DNA of 64,000 nucleotides from Acetivibrio ethanolgignens (GCF_001461035.1 NZ_LNAM01000046.1:1-64000); one strand, 5' to 3'. Counted from the first letter of the stretch, positions 7,321-16,761 are shown. Numbers and translations are program-made. The notes: generated from the sequence alone by a model not told the origin.

Positions 7321-7923
7321 ATGAAGCAGAATATCCTTGATATAAAAAAGCTGATGAATGGGGCGACTATTGCAGGTATGCTGACTCTCTTAGTGCTTGT
7401 AATCCTGGGCTTTCGGATAGGGATTTTCCAGTCAGCAGAAAGCTTTCGCTCTTTTATAGAAAAGGGTGGACTATGGGGCATCGTGCTTTTTATTACCTTT
7501 CAGGCGGTACAGGTAGTAATTCCGGTGCTTCCGGGTTCCCTGGGCTGTGTGGTTGGTGTAATGGCCTTTGGACCGGTTATGGGATTTATCTATAACTACC
7601 TGGGAATCTGTCTTGGTTCCCTGTGGGCTTTTTTATTGGCCAGGCAGTATGGGCGTCCCTTTGTGAAAAAAATTACCAAGCCAGAGCACTTTGAAAAATA
7701 TCAAAGCTGGCTGGAAAAGGAAAAACGCTTTGATACGCTGTTTGCAGCAGCAATATTTTTTCCGGTAGCACCAGATGACTTTCTTTGCTTTTTAGCTGGT
7801 TTAACAAAAATGACGGTAAAGAAATTCTCTGTTATTATTCTGCTGGGGAAACCAGCTGCTTTAGCTGCATACAGCTTTGCTTTGACAATGGGCTTTGAAC
7901 AGATCATGAAATTTTTAGCCTAG
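7321..7923 (+). CDS. TVP38/TMEM64 family membrane protein (VTT domain)
   Basis: A 200-residue inner-membrane protein with a VTT/SNARE-associated (DedA-like) domain. Visible family elements are the re-entrant segments VIPVLPGSLGCVVG and the loop FFPVAPDDFLCFLAGLT. Members have been linked to lipid scrambling and membrane homeostasis; the specific role here is unknown. SD AAAGGAG lies 7 bases before ATG 7321. It is followed at 37 bases by a glycosyltransferase, which suggests a shared transcript and perhaps a shared envelope function. No clear promoter with normal spacing was seen in the 149 bases upstream. Confidence 0.8.
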   Translation: MKQNILDIKKLMNGATIAGMLTLLVLVILGFRIGIFQSAESFRSFIEKGGLWGIVLFITFQAVQVVIPVLPGSLGCVVGVMAFGPVMGFIYNYLGICLGSLWAFLLARQYGRPFVKKITKPEHFEKYQSWLEKEKRFDTLFAAAIFFPVAPDDFLCFLAGLTKMTVKKFSVIILLGKPAALAAYSFALTMGFEQIMKFLA

Positions 7924-7960
7924 ACGGAGAAGAATTAAAAATGGAGGAAGGAGAGTTAAG

Positions 7961-9022
7961 ATGATTTATATAAACATGCTTTCAAAAGCACACACCGTAA
8001 AGGGACAGGGGGTACTTTCAGCCCATGATGAGCAGGTAAGGCTGGTAAAAACAAGACTTTCAGATACCTGCTTTGTAACAGAGGATGACAGAGTGATGGG
8101 AGAGGTGAATCATTATCATACCATTAATCTACAATATTTTTTCCATGCTCTGTGGGCGAAATTAAGAGGCCGGGTGAGAGTAGGATATGTACATTTTTTG
8201 CCTGAAACACTGGAAAATAGTATTCATCTTCCGAATTGGATGAGAAGGATTTTTTACTGGTATGTAATTCGGTTTTATAAGGAAATGGATGAGCTGGTGG
8301 TTGTAAATCCGTATTTTATTAATGAACTTGAAAAATATGGTATTCCAAAGGATAAGGTAACATACATTCCTAATTTTGTTTCTGCCTTGGAATTTTATCC
8401 GGCAAAGGAAAAAAAGAAGAATGACCGTTTTACGGTTCTTTGTGCAGGGCAGCTTCAGAAGAGAAAGGGTGTGCTGGAGGTAATACGTCTGGCTGAGGAG
8501 CTTCCCCAGGTACGCTTTTTATGGGCTGGAAATTTTGCTTTTGGTAAGATTTCAGAAGGGTATGAGGAAATCAGAAAGGCTGTCGAAAATCCACCGGAAA
8601 ATTTAGAATTTCTGGGACTTGTAGATAGAAAAGCCATGAAAAGGCTTTATCAGGAGGTAGACTTGTTTTTTCTGCCGTCCTACGAGGAACTGTTTCCAAT
8701 GACGATTTTAGAGGCCTGGAGCTGTCATACACCGGTTCTGGTACGGAAGCTTCCAATCTATCAGAATGTACTTTTCGATTTTGTAGAATATGGAGAAAAT
8801 CTGGAAGATTTTAGGGATAAAATCCAGCGGTGGGAAAAAAAGCCACCAGCCATGGAGCTACTAAGAGAGGCTGCTAAGCGGGGAAGTGCTTATTATTCGG
8901 AAGAAAGAATTGCCGGATTATGGAAAGAATTTTATATAGTTGCCAAGGAGCACCATTATGTTTATAATAATAGTCAGTATAAGAAACTAATGGGAGATAG
9001 AGTAAATGGCATACATTATTGA
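7961..9022 (+). CDS. Glycosyltransferase family 4
   Basis: A 353-residue GT-B fold enzyme that transfers a sugar from an activated donor. The C-terminal half shows the donor-binding half of GT4: LCAGQLQKRKGVLEVI (about 160-175), FLGLVDRKAMKRLY, and the E-x7-E motif E243/E251 in EELFPMTILEAW. No TM segments; it presumably works at the inner face of the membrane. SD AGGAAGGAGAG precedes ATG 7961. Its last 17 bases overlap folD. The neighbouring TVP38 and MFS genes hint at an envelope glycolipid or polysaccharide, but the acceptor cannot be predicted. Confidence 0.8.
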   Translation: MIYINMLSKAHTVKGQGVLSAHDEQVRLVKTRLSDTCFVTEDDRVMGEVNHYHTINLQYFFHALWAKLRGRVRVGYVHFLPETLENSIHLPNWMRRIFYWYVIRFYKEMDELVVVNPYFINELEKYGIPKDKVTYIPNFVSALEFYPAKEKKKNDRFTVLCAGQLQKRKGVLEVIRLAEELPQVRFLWAGNFAFGKISEGYEEIRKAVENPPENLEFLGLVDRKAMKRLYQEVDLFFLPSYEELFPMTILEAWSCHTPVLVRKLPIYQNVLFDFVEYGENLEDFRDKIQRWEKKPPAMELLREAAKRGSAYYSEERIAGLWKEFYIVAKEHHYVYNNSQYKKLMGDRVNGIHY

Positions 9023-9854
9023 TGGAAAAAGAATATCTGGTGAAATTAAGGATGAGGTAAAGGAACGTGTAGAGAGGCTGAAAGCACAGGGAAGGGAGAT
9101 TAGGCTGGCAGTAGTGCAGGTAGGAAGTGATCCGGCGTCCACTGTTTATGTGGGAAATAAGAAAAAGGCCTGTGATTATGTAGGAATCTGCTCCCTCGCC
9201 TATGAGCTTCCAGAGGAAACGACAGAGGATGAACTGTTAGCATTAGTAGAAAAACTGAATGAAGATGACAGTGTAAATGGCATTTTAGTGCAGCTTCCGC
9301 TTCCTGTTCATATCCGAGAGGATAAGATAATAGAAACTATTAGTCCAAAGAAGGATGTGGATGGTTTTCATCCTCAGAGCGTAGGTGCTTTAAGTATTGG
9401 AAGAGAGGGCTTTGTATCCTGCACTCCTGCAGGGATTATTGAGCTTTTGAAGCGTTCTGGCATTGAGATAGCAGGAAAAGAGTGTGTTGTTGTCGGAAGA
9501 AGCAACATCGTAGGAAAACCGATGTCGATGCTTCTATTACGGGAAAATGGAACGGTAACGGTCTGCCATTCTAAAACAAAGAATTTAAAGGAAGTTACAA
9601 AAAGGGCTGACATTCTGGTGGCAGCTATCGGAAAACCAAGGTTTATTACAGAGGAATATGTAAAGCCGGGAGCCTGTGTGATAGATGTGGGCATTCACCG
9701 GAATGAGAATAATAAGCTTTGTGGTGACGTGGATTTTGAAAGGGTAGAGTCGGTTGCAGGAGCCATTACACCGGTACCGGGTGGCGTTGGTCCGATGACG
9801 ATTTCTATGTTAATGTACAATTGCCTTTGGGCAGTGGAGAGAGAATACAAATGA
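9006..9854 (+). CDS. folD: Bifunctional methylene-THF dehydrogenase / methenyl-THF cyclohydrolase
   Basis: This 282-residue enzyme interconverts 5,10-methylene-, methenyl- and 10-formyl-tetrahydrofolate in the cytoplasm, supplying one-carbon units. Typical features are the catalytic Lys in YVGNKKKAC (Y48, K52), the VQLPLP stretch, the NADP-binding motif VVGRSNIVGKPMSMLL and the C-terminal PVPGGVGPMT. Full family length. It starts inside the glycosyltransferase gene and its TGA overlaps the ATG of the next ORF (ATGA), so the three are translationally coupled. Confidence 0.95.
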   Translation: MAYIIDGKRISGEIKDEVKERVERLKAQGREIRLAVVQVGSDPASTVYVGNKKKACDYVGICSLAYELPEETTEDELLALVEKLNEDDSVNGILVQLPLPVHIREDKIIETISPKKDVDGFHPQSVGALSIGREGFVSCTPAGIIELLKRSGIEIAGKECVVVGRSNIVGKPMSMLLLRENGTVTVCHSKTKNLKEVTKRADILVAAIGKPRFITEEYVKPGACVIDVGIHRNENNKLCGDVDFERVESVAGAITPVPGGVGPMTISMLMYNCLWAVEREYK

Positions 9855-10447
9855 AAAATGTAACTATGCAGGAAACGACAGAGATGTTTTTTTATCATGA
9901 GCAGAGTTTTTCTGTTATGATGATAGAAAAAGGGGAGCTTTTTTGCCCGTGGGAGCTGGGGCTTCTTTCCCAGAAACAGAACAAGGAAGAGCTTTTCATA
10001 AGAGGCAGCTATCAGATAGAAGATTTTGTACTTTATCTAGAAGGCTTTGAGGCTTACAGCAAACAAAAGGAGCTAATAATAAAAAAGGAAGATCTACATA
10101 TACCATTAAGCTATAATGGAAGTGTATTGCTTGTACGGGAGCTATTAGAGAGATATGCAGAATACAAGCCTCTTTACGGATATAAAAAGCTTATGGAGCT
10201 TATTTTTGATCACGGTAAACTTATAACGGCCATTGATCATAGCCGTGCGATGTACCGGATACGAAGAAATCTGGAAGCGGGACTTCGGGATATGGCCAAT
10301 CCCAAAGATGCCCGTTGTATTTTAAGTTTTATCGATGATTTGTTTGTTGGAAAATATAAGGAGTCTATCCGTACCAGATATTTTCAGGCGATAAAGAGAG
10401 CGATGGGAAAGGCATGGAGGAGGCTGGGAAAAAAAGATGAATCATAA
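9851..10447 (+). CDS. Unrecognised 198-residue protein
   Basis: I do not recognise a family. The start ATG 9851 overlaps the folD stop as ATGA with GGAGAG 10 bases before; a longer frame from 9821 would overlap folD by 34 bases and lacks an SD. The protein is soluble, with an acidic and hydrophobic N-terminal half (FCPWELGLLSQ, VLYLEGFEAYS) and a strongly basic C-terminal half (SRAMYRIRRNLEAGLRD; end AMGKAWRRLGKK). No catalytic motif, zinc ligands or TM segment. It overlaps the following MFS gene by 11 bases, so it is probably made together with folD and that transporter. Confidence 0.6.
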   Translation: MKNVTMQETTEMFFYHEQSFSVMMIEKGELFCPWELGLLSQKQNKEELFIRGSYQIEDFVLYLEGFEAYSKQKELIIKKEDLHIPLSYNGSVLLVRELLERYAEYKPLYGYKKLMELIFDHGKLITAIDHSRAMYRIRRNLEAGLRDMANPKDARCILSFIDDLFVGKYKESIRTRYFQAIKRAMGKAWRRLGKKDES

Positions 10448-11687
10448 CCGGCTCTGGACGAAAAACTTTACGATTATTACCCTTGGAACGGTTGTTTCTA
10501 TGCTGGGCAATGCGGTATCAGGCTTTGCCATCAGTCTGTTGGTGCTGGATTATACAGAATCTACATTTTTATATGCATTATTTATGGTGGTATATAATCT
10601 GCCAAAGATAATAACACCGATTTTGGCAGGTCCTTATGTAGATCGTTTTTCCAGGAAAAGGGTAGTCTATATACTGGATTTTTTGAGCTCCGGTATCTAT
10701 CTGATTATGTTCTGGGTACTGGGACAGGGATTTTTTCATTACGGAGTATTTTTGCTGGTCTGCCTTTTGGTGGGTTCCATTGATGGTATTTATACCGTGG
10801 CTTATGACAGCCTGTACCCGAATCTGGTCAGCGAAGGTAATTTTTCAAAAGCATATTCCATATCCAGTATGATATATCCACTGGCAGCTTTTATGGTGCC
10901 AGTGGCTTCTTTTGCGTACAGTTATTTTGGAACGGCGGCTCCGTTGTTTTTATTTAATGCAGTTACCTTTTTTATTGCAGCGGTTTTTGAAACACAGATT
11001 GATTATAAGGAGAAGCATATAAAGAATGAATATCAGCATTTTGATGCTGCATCCTACAGACGTGACTTTAGGGAAGGACTGCAGTATTTGCTTGCAGAGA
11101 AGGGGCTTTTCATTATCACTGTTTATTTTTGTATTACGATATTTTCCGGTGGTGCGATAGAGACACTGATACTGCCGTTTTTTAAAAATCACCCCCAATA
11201 CTTTCATACAGCAGTAGATGTAGTTACACTGTATACGATAGTAACCGGCTGTGGTGTTATAGGGCGTCTGGCTGGAGGCATGATTCATTACCGCTTTAAG
11301 TACCCGGCAGATAAGAAATTTATGATTGCATTAACGGTATATACAACCATCAGTTTTTTAGATATTTTCCGGCTGTACCTGCCGATAAACCTGATGATGC
11401 TTACCTATTTTATTACGGGAATTATGGGAGTAACCTCTTACAATATCCGTATTTCAGCGACCCAGTCCTATATTCCGGATGATAAAAGAGGAAGATTTAA
11501 TGGTATTTTTAATATGGCCTGTACCTGTGGCAGCATCGTAGGCCAGCTTCTGGCAGGTGCCCTGGGTGACTTTTTCCCGGAACGGAGAATTATTATCGGC
11601 TTTGCATTGATTAATCTGGCTGCTGTGTGGCTGGTAATGTATCAAGGTAGAGAAGCAGTGAAAAAGATATACAACAGGAGTGTGTAG
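10437..11687 (+). CDS. MFS transporter
   Basis: A 416-residue major facilitator with about 12 TM helices. The cytoplasmic loop 2-3 reads AGPYVDRFSRKRVVY, the MFS signature, and a second-half counterpart is present near DDKRGRFNGIFNMA. It belongs to the MFS_3/enterobactin-exporter-like group by general appearance; the substrate is unknown. It starts 11 bases inside the upstream ORF and is followed by a terminator, closing the glycosyltransferase-folD-ORF-MFS run. Confidence 0.8.
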   Translation: MNHNRLWTKNFTIITLGTVVSMLGNAVSGFAISLLVLDYTESTFLYALFMVVYNLPKIITPILAGPYVDRFSRKRVVYILDFLSSGIYLIMFWVLGQGFFHYGVFLLVCLLVGSIDGIYTVAYDSLYPNLVSEGNFSKAYSISSMIYPLAAFMVPVASFAYSYFGTAAPLFLFNAVTFFIAAVFETQIDYKEKHIKNEYQHFDAASYRRDFREGLQYLLAEKGLFIITVYFCITIFSGGAIETLILPFFKNHPQYFHTAVDVVTLYTIVTGCGVIGRLAGGMIHYRFKYPADKKFMIALTVYTTISFLDIFRLYLPINLMMLTYFITGIMGVTSYNIRISATQSYIPDDKRGRFNGIFNMACTCGSIVGQLLAGALGDFFPERRIIIGFALINLAAVWLVMYQGREAVKKIYNRSV

Positions 11688-11700
11688 ATATTGACATTTT

Positions 11701-11735
11701 AGCCTCCCTATCATACTTTAGGGAGGCTGATTTTA
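11701..11735 (+). terminator. Terminator of the folD-MFS operon
   Basis: AGCCTCCCTA (11701-11710) pairs with TAGGGAGGCT (11719-11728), followed by GATTTTAT. Ends the rightward operon 14 bases after the MFS stop. Confidence 0.75.
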
Positions 11736-11783
11736 TGACGATACCAAAGGTATAGATTGAAAATTGTGAAAAAGTAGAGAAAG

Positions 11784-11827
11784 AATGGCTCCTGTACGCT
11801 CTCATAGGAAGAAGTACAGGAGCCATT
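11784..11827 (-). terminator. Terminator of the leftward membrane-protein gene
   Basis: A perfect 14-bp stem, AATGGCTCCTGTAC (11784-11797) and GTACAGGAGCCATT (11814-11827). On the minus strand it lies just after the stop at 11841 and is followed by a pyrimidine-rich tract. Confidence 0.7.
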
Positions 11828-11840
11828 CCTTTGCAAACTT

Positions 11841-13478
11841 TTATTTCAGAATACCCGTTACTGTATTGACTTCAGAGCCTTCCGTATATTCCAGACGGAT
11901 AGTATCGCCTTCCTGGTAGGTTACGATGCCGATATGCTCACCGACGTTGACATCATAGATACCGCTACGGCCCTTTAACAGTACATAGTAGTGCGAATTG
12001 CCTTCGATGACGCAGTCGGCAATTTTTTCAATTACACCGGTAATTGTTTTCGTATCTTCGGTGGAAATCTCAGCAGAAATATTATTCTGCTTTAGCTGGG
12101 TGACATAGTCCTTTTCACATTCGGCTATCGTATCACCAATAGCTACAATGGTATACTTTTCAATATTTACCATGGCATATTTCTTAACCAGACCGGCACT
12201 GTCCTTAAGGGCAATGAAATAGGTTGGCTCATTGGAAATATTTAAAAGCAGTGGGAAGGTAGCTACATAAGATAAGTTCTGTACCTTACCCTCGGCAGAG
12301 GCCATGGCAGAGTATTCCTTTGCACCGGAGATAGAGTAATAGCGGGTTTCTGCAGTACGCTGATTCATCAGAACAAATCCAACTAAGGATTCATCACTGA
12401 CGACGCTGGTAACACCGGTATATACCCAGACATCATCATCCAGGGCAATGTAATTATAGCCTTCCGTTGTCTGTAAGCAGTCCTTTTGACCGAAAATGGA
12501 ATTTAAGAAGCCGTGCTTTAAGGTTCCATAGTAATCATAGTAGGAAACTAAAAGGTTAGCTGAATATACACGGTCAATCCAGGTAGGAACCTCATCTACC
12601 TTGTAGTTTGTCATTTCTCCTGTAATTGCATTAACCAGAACTACATTTTTAACGGTCTGGCCACCGAAAAGACCGATAGTAAAGTCCTTAACCGGGCATA
12701 CCCAGTAAGGAGTACCTTCCTCATCAATCTCAAAGTTAATGGTATCAAAGATATAGGTCGGATAATTAAATCTTAAGTGGCGGTAAATATAACGTCCGAA
12801 ATGCTCAGACTCGGAATATTTGATACCAGAAGAAAGCTTAACACACTCGGCATTCTGGGTAGCCATATCAATTTTAATATAGGCTGGAAGTCCGTCCTTG
12901 CGGTTGGTAAGCCATTTAAACAGGCTGGCGTATTTTAATGGTGTGACCCGGACCGGAGCATCGTTTAAATTAATCTGTGCATAGTTATCTGCGACCTCAA
13001 ACTGAGATACATATTCTACCATGCTTCCCATTTTACGGGAGCCTAACAGGGCAGCAGAGTCTTTATCCAGAAGTGGAATCTCGCTATAGGAAATCTGTTC
13101 GATATCCTGGGAAAAATCCCGGGTTTCTATGTTGATTAAATCCCGGTATTTTTTAGCATTGATAATCGGAGAGGATAACAAACTTCCGATGGCATATACG
13201 GCTAAAAGAACCAAAGTAAGGCTTAAGAAAAGCTTGAATACAGGGTTCTTTTTGGCCGGGCTTTCCAGATTCATTTCCAGATTTTTGCCGTTTTGCTTTA
13301 ACCTTGGGCGGCTACCGAAAATAAGGGCAACAGCGGTCATAATTGCGAAAAGAATAAATAAAAATATCCAGAAGTCACGGGAATGGATATTAACCGCTGG
13401 TAAATAAATGTAATAGCAGATACTGCCAATCACCAGAAGAAAGATGAGGGGCAGCAAAATACGCGATAATTTTTTCAT
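11841..13478 (-). CDS. Unrecognised 545-residue membrane-anchored protein
   Basis: I cannot name a family. Three hydrophobic segments lie near the N-terminus (about 5-25, 36-55 and 81-102), followed by some 440 residues predicted outside the membrane, rich in beta-like aromatic stretches (HFGRYIYRHLRFNYPTYIF, TPYWVCPVKDF). The last ~65 residues (VIEKIADCVIEGNSHYYVLL) look like a small OB- or SH3-type barrel. ATG 13478 is chosen because GGAGG lies 8 bases upstream; an in-frame ATG at 13496 would put that SD inside the gene. It is monocistronic, divergent from rimO, with its own terminator. An envelope or surface role is inferred from topology only. Confidence 0.65.
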   Translation of the reverse strand: MKKLSRILLPLIFLLVIGSICYYIYLPAVNIHSRDFWIFLFILFAIMTAVALIFGSRPRLKQNGKNLEMNLESPAKKNPVFKLFLSLTLVLLAVYAIGSLLSSPIINAKKYRDLINIETRDFSQDIEQISYSEIPLLDKDSAALLGSRKMGSMVEYVSQFEVADNYAQINLNDAPVRVTPLKYASLFKWLTNRKDGLPAYIKIDMATQNAECVKLSSGIKYSESEHFGRYIYRHLRFNYPTYIFDTINFEIDEEGTPYWVCPVKDFTIGLFGGQTVKNVVLVNAITGEMTNYKVDEVPTWIDRVYSANLLVSYYDYYGTLKHGFLNSIFGQKDCLQTTEGYNYIALDDDVWVYTGVTSVVSDESLVGFVLMNQRTAETRYYSISGAKEYSAMASAEGKVQNLSYVATFPLLLNISNEPTYFIALKDSAGLVKKYAMVNIEKYTIVAIGDTIAECEKDYVTQLKQNNISAEISTEDTKTITGVIEKIADCVIEGNSHYYVLLKGRSGIYDVNVGEHIGIVTYQEGDTIRLEYTEGSEVNTVTGILK

Positions 13479-13581
13479 AAAATAAAACCTCCACATATAG
13501 CATTTTCTCTAATGATAACACTAATTTTAGGAAAGTTAAAGAAAAACTTATGATTTGGGTATTTCCTTTTAGAAAAAAAGC

Positions 13582-13590
13582 TGGTAGAAT
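13582..13590 (+). promoter_or_regulatory. Extended -10 promoter of rimO
   Basis: TGG immediately followed by TAGAAT (13585-13590) forms an extended -10; a poor -35 (TTTCCT, 13562-13567) lies 17 bases upstream. About 33 bases before the rimO ATG. Confidence 0.5.
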
Positions 13591-13623
13591 ACAAGTTATG
13601 TAAGAAAGAAAGGAATGTAACGA

Positions 13624-14949
13624 ATGAAGCTATTATTTGTTTCTCTGGGCTGCGATAAGAACCTGGTAGACAGTGAGGTTATGCTGGGACTAATCCGGGA
13701 CAGAGGCTGGGAAATAACGGATGATGAAAATGAAGCAGAGGCGGTTGTAGTAAATACCTGCTGCTTTATACATGATGCAAAGGAGGAAAGCATCAATACC
13801 CTGATTGAGATAGGGGAGCTTAAGAAAACAGGAAAGGTAAAGGTGCTAGTGGCAGCAGGCTGTCTGGCACAGCGTTACCATGATGAGATAAAGGAAGAGC
13901 TTCCGGAGGTGGATGCGATTATTGGAACGACTGCTTATGAACATATTGTTGAAGCAGTAGAGACAGCCTGGAATGGAAAGAATTATGAAAAGCTGGAGGA
14001 GCTTAGCTATCTTCCAAAGAATGAAACTACCAGGATAACTACAACAGGAGGTCATTATGCCTACTTAAAGATTGCAGAGGGGTGCGACAAGCATTGTACC
14101 TACTGTATTATACCAAAGATCCGTGGAGACTTCAGAAGTGTTCCAATGGAAAAGCTTCTGGAGGAGGCCTCTTATTTGGCTCTGAATGGTGTAAAGGAGC
14201 TGATTTTAGTTGCTCAGGAGACCACTCTTTACGGAAAAGATATTTATGGGGAGAAGAAGCTTCCAGAGCTTTTACGGGAGCTGTGCAAGATTTCCGGTCT
14301 TGAGTGGATACGGCTTTTATACTGTTATCCGGAGGAGATTACAGACGAGCTGATTCAGGTTATCAGGGAAGAGAATAAAATCTGCAATTACCTGGATATG
14401 CCGATACAGCATTGTGCAGATTCAATTTTAAAGCGGATGGGCAGAAGGACCAGTAAGGCAGAGCTTGTGGAGATTGTTACAAGGCTCAGAAGGGAAATTC
14501 CGGATATCTGCCTTAGAACAACGCTGATTACCGGCTTCCCGGGAGAGACCGAGGAGGATCATAAGGAGCTTTTGGATTTTGTGGATGCTATGGAATTTGA
14601 CCGGCTAGGTGTATTTACCTATTCACCAGAGGAAAATACAGCAGCAGCGAAAATGGAAAACCAGATTGACGAAAAAGTAAAATGCCGCCGCCAGCAGGAG
14701 CTGATGGAGCTGCAGCAGGAAATTGCCTTTGAAAAGGCAGAGGACAGCGAAGGCAGAAGGCTTATGGTTATGATTGAGGGCTCTTTACCGGAGGATGGCG
14801 TATATATTGGAAGAACCTACAAGGATGCACCAAAGGTGGATGGGTATATTTTTGTGAATTCGGAACGGGAGCTCTTATCTGGTGAGCTTGTGCCTGTTTA
14901 TGTGACCGATGCCAAAGATTATGATTTAATTGGTGAATTAATTCAGTAA
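13624..14949 (+). CDS. rimO: Ribosomal protein S12 methylthiotransferase
   Basis: A 441-residue radical SAM enzyme that methylthiolates an Asp of ribosomal protein S12. The N-terminal UPF0004 domain supplies C10, C46 and C80 for one 4Fe-4S cluster. The radical SAM cluster is C154, C158, C161 in CDKHCTYC. A TRAM domain closes the protein. The start MKLLFVSLGCDKNLVDSEVM is characteristic of RimO rather than MiaB. SD AGAAAGGAATG lies 5 bases upstream of the ATG. pgsA follows at 17 bases and cinA after it, a common Firmicutes cluster. Confidence 0.95.
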   Translation: MKLLFVSLGCDKNLVDSEVMLGLIRDRGWEITDDENEAEAVVVNTCCFIHDAKEESINTLIEIGELKKTGKVKVLVAAGCLAQRYHDEIKEELPEVDAIIGTTAYEHIVEAVETAWNGKNYEKLEELSYLPKNETTRITTTGGHYAYLKIAEGCDKHCTYCIIPKIRGDFRSVPMEKLLEEASYLALNGVKELILVAQETTLYGKDIYGEKKLPELLRELCKISGLEWIRLLYCYPEEITDELIQVIREENKICNYLDMPIQHCADSILKRMGRRTSKAELVEIVTRLRREIPDICLRTTLITGFPGETEEDHKELLDFVDAMEFDRLGVFTYSPEENTAAAKMENQIDEKVKCRRQQELMELQQEIAFEKAEDSEGRRLMVMIEGSLPEDGVYIGRTYKDAPKVDGYIFVNSERELLSGELVPVYVTDAKDYDLIGELIQ

Positions 14950-14966
14950 CGGGAGGGTATACTATT

Positions 14967-15503
14967 ATGAACCTACCAAATAAAATTACGATTGTCAGGA
15001 CACTTTTAATACCGGTATTTCTGGTGTTTATGCTGGTGGAGGGAATTCCGAATGGAAAATATCTGGCAGCAGCTGTGTTTGTACTTGCTTCATTAACCGA
15101 TGCTTTGGATGGACATATTGCCAGAAAATATAATCTGGTTACCAACTTTGGAAAGTTTATGGACCCGCTGGCAGATAAGCTGTTAGTCTGCTCTGCATTA
15201 ATCTGCTTTGTAGAGCTTAAGCTTATGCCGGCCTGGATTGTTATTATCATTATCAGCCGTGAGTTCATTATCAGTGGCTTCCGTCTCGTTGCTTCCGATG
15301 GGGGAGTGGTAATTGCAGCTAGCTACTGGGGCAAATTCAAGACAGCGGCTCAGATGGTTATGTCCGTACTTTTGATTGTGCATCTGGAGTATATCTGGTT
15401 TAGTATTTTTGAACAGGTATTTATTTATCTTGCTCTGATCCTGACAGTAGTATCCCTGATTGATTATTTATATAAGAACCGAAAAATCTTAAATACAAAA
15501 TAA
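14967..15503 (+). CDS. pgsA: CDP-diacylglycerol-glycerol-3-phosphate 3-phosphatidyltransferase
   Basis: A 178-residue integral membrane enzyme making phosphatidylglycerol phosphate, the committed step of anionic phospholipid synthesis. The CDP-alcohol phosphotransferase signature DG-x2-AR-x8-G-x3-D-x3-D is exact: D48 G49, A52 R53, G62, D66, D70. Normal length with several TM helices. It starts MNLPNKITIVR, like most PgsA. A GGGAGG site precedes the ATG. It lies in the rimO-pgsA-cinA run. Confidence 0.95.
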   Translation: MNLPNKITIVRTLLIPVFLVFMLVEGIPNGKYLAAAVFVLASLTDALDGHIARKYNLVTNFGKFMDPLADKLLVCSALICFVELKLMPAWIVIIIISREFIISGFRLVASDGGVVIAASYWGKFKTAAQMVMSVLLIVHLEYIWFSIFEQVFIYLALILTVVSLIDYLYKNRKILNTK

Positions 15504-15516
15504 GGAAGCGATAAAC

Positions 15517-16761
15517 ATGACAGCAGAGCTTATCAGTGTAGGAACAGAGATTCTTCTCGGAAATATTGTAAATACCAATGCAGCCTTTCTTTCCCAGGAA
15601 TGTGCGAAGCTTGGACTATCGGTATATCACCAATGCGTTGTTGGTGATAATGAGGATAGGCTTTTAGAGGCCCTTAAGATGGCACTTAAACGTTCTGATA
15701 TTGTAATTCTGACCGGAGGCCTGGGACCAACAAAGGATGATATGACAAAGGCAGCAGTGGCAAAGCTTGTAGGCCGGAGCATTGTAATGAATGAACATTC
15801 ACGTCAGCGAATTATCGAATATTTTAAGGGTCGCGAGGATTATACCAGGGTTGCAGAAAATAACTGGAGACAGGCAGAGGTAATTGAAGGCTGCATTGTT
15901 GTAGATAATAAAAATAGTATTGCTCCGGGAGAAATTATAGAGCTTCCCGCAGGAAAACGGCTGATTTTAATGCCGGGACCACCCAATGAGCTAAAGCCGA
16001 TGTTCCGAAATGACATTGGACCATATTTAGCTAAGCTGCAGGAGGTCGTCCTGTATTCAGAAATGGTAAAGGTCTGTGGGATTGGCGAAAGTATGGCAGA
16101 AACCATGGTTCTGGATTTGATTGAAGGCCAGGAGAACCCGACAATTGCCCCTTATGCGAAAACGGCAGAGGTACATTTCAGAGTAACAGCAAGGGCTGCT
16201 TCGGAAGAAGAAGGAAAGCAGCTGGTTGCTCCTGTGGTAGAAGAGCTAAAAAAGCGGTTTGGGGATAATGTATATACGACCAAGGAAGAGGAGAGCTTAG
16301 AGGAAGTAGTTATTTCTCTTTTAAAACAGCAAAGAAAAAAGATTGCAACGGCAGAATCCATTACTGGTGGTTTGATTGCTGCTACCCTGATTAACGTGCC
16401 TGGAGCTTCTTCGGTGGTGGACGAAAGCTTTGTGACCTATTCTAATGAGGCTAAGCATAAGCGTCTGGGAGTAAAGGAAGAAACCCTGAAAAGCTATGGA
16501 GCTGTCAGTGAGCAGACAGCCAAAGAAATGGCAGAGGGTATCTGCCAGGCTACCGGAGCCGATGTTGGTATTGCAGTGACAGGAATTGCAGGACCAGACG
16601 GAGGTACTCCGGAAAAACCGGTAGGACTGGTATATGTAGGCTGCTGTGTAGAGGGAAAATGTGAGGTAGAGGAGCTAAGACTCAAGGGAAATCGTCAGAA
16701 AATTCGGGATATGGTGGTAGTTCGTGCCCTGGATTTTATCAGAAGAGGAATTTTACAGTAA
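15517..16761 (+). CDS. cinA: CinA family protein (nicotinamide-nucleotide amidohydrolase)
   Basis: This 414-residue protein has two domains: an N-terminal molybdopterin-binding-like (COG1058) domain with GGLGPTKDDMTKAAV and MPGPPNELKPM, and a C-terminal PncC domain with TAESITGGLIAATLINVPG and GIAGPDGGTPEKPVG. CinA recycles NMN and ADP-ribose-type by-products of NAD metabolism and was first described as competence/damage-inducible. The gene is 13 bases after pgsA. recA, its usual neighbour in Bacillus, is here 15 kb away. Confidence 0.93.
   Translation: MTAELISVGTEILLGNIVNTNAAFLSQECAKLGLSVYHQCVVGDNEDRLLEALKMALKRSDIVILTGGLGPTKDDMTKAAVAKLVGRSIVMNEHSRQRIIEYFKGREDYTRVAENNWRQAEVIEGCIVVDNKNSIAPGEIIELPAGKRLILMPGPPNELKPMFRNDIGPYLAKLQEVVLYSEMVKVCGIGESMAETMVLDLIEGQENPTIAPYAKTAEVHFRVTARAASEEEGKQLVAPVVEELKKRFGDNVYTTKEEESLEEVVISLLKQQRKKIATAESITGGLIAATLINVPGASSVVDESFVTYSNEAKHKRLGVKEETLKSYGAVSEQTAKEMAEGICQATGADVGIAVTGIAGPDGGTPEKPVGLVYVGCCVEGKCEVEELRLKGNRQKIRDMVVVRALDFIRRGILQ

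Noticed and set aside
14768-15268. 166-codon minus-strand frame
   Set aside because: Opposite to the rimO end and pgsA, both clearly real; biased composition of a shadow frame and no SD.
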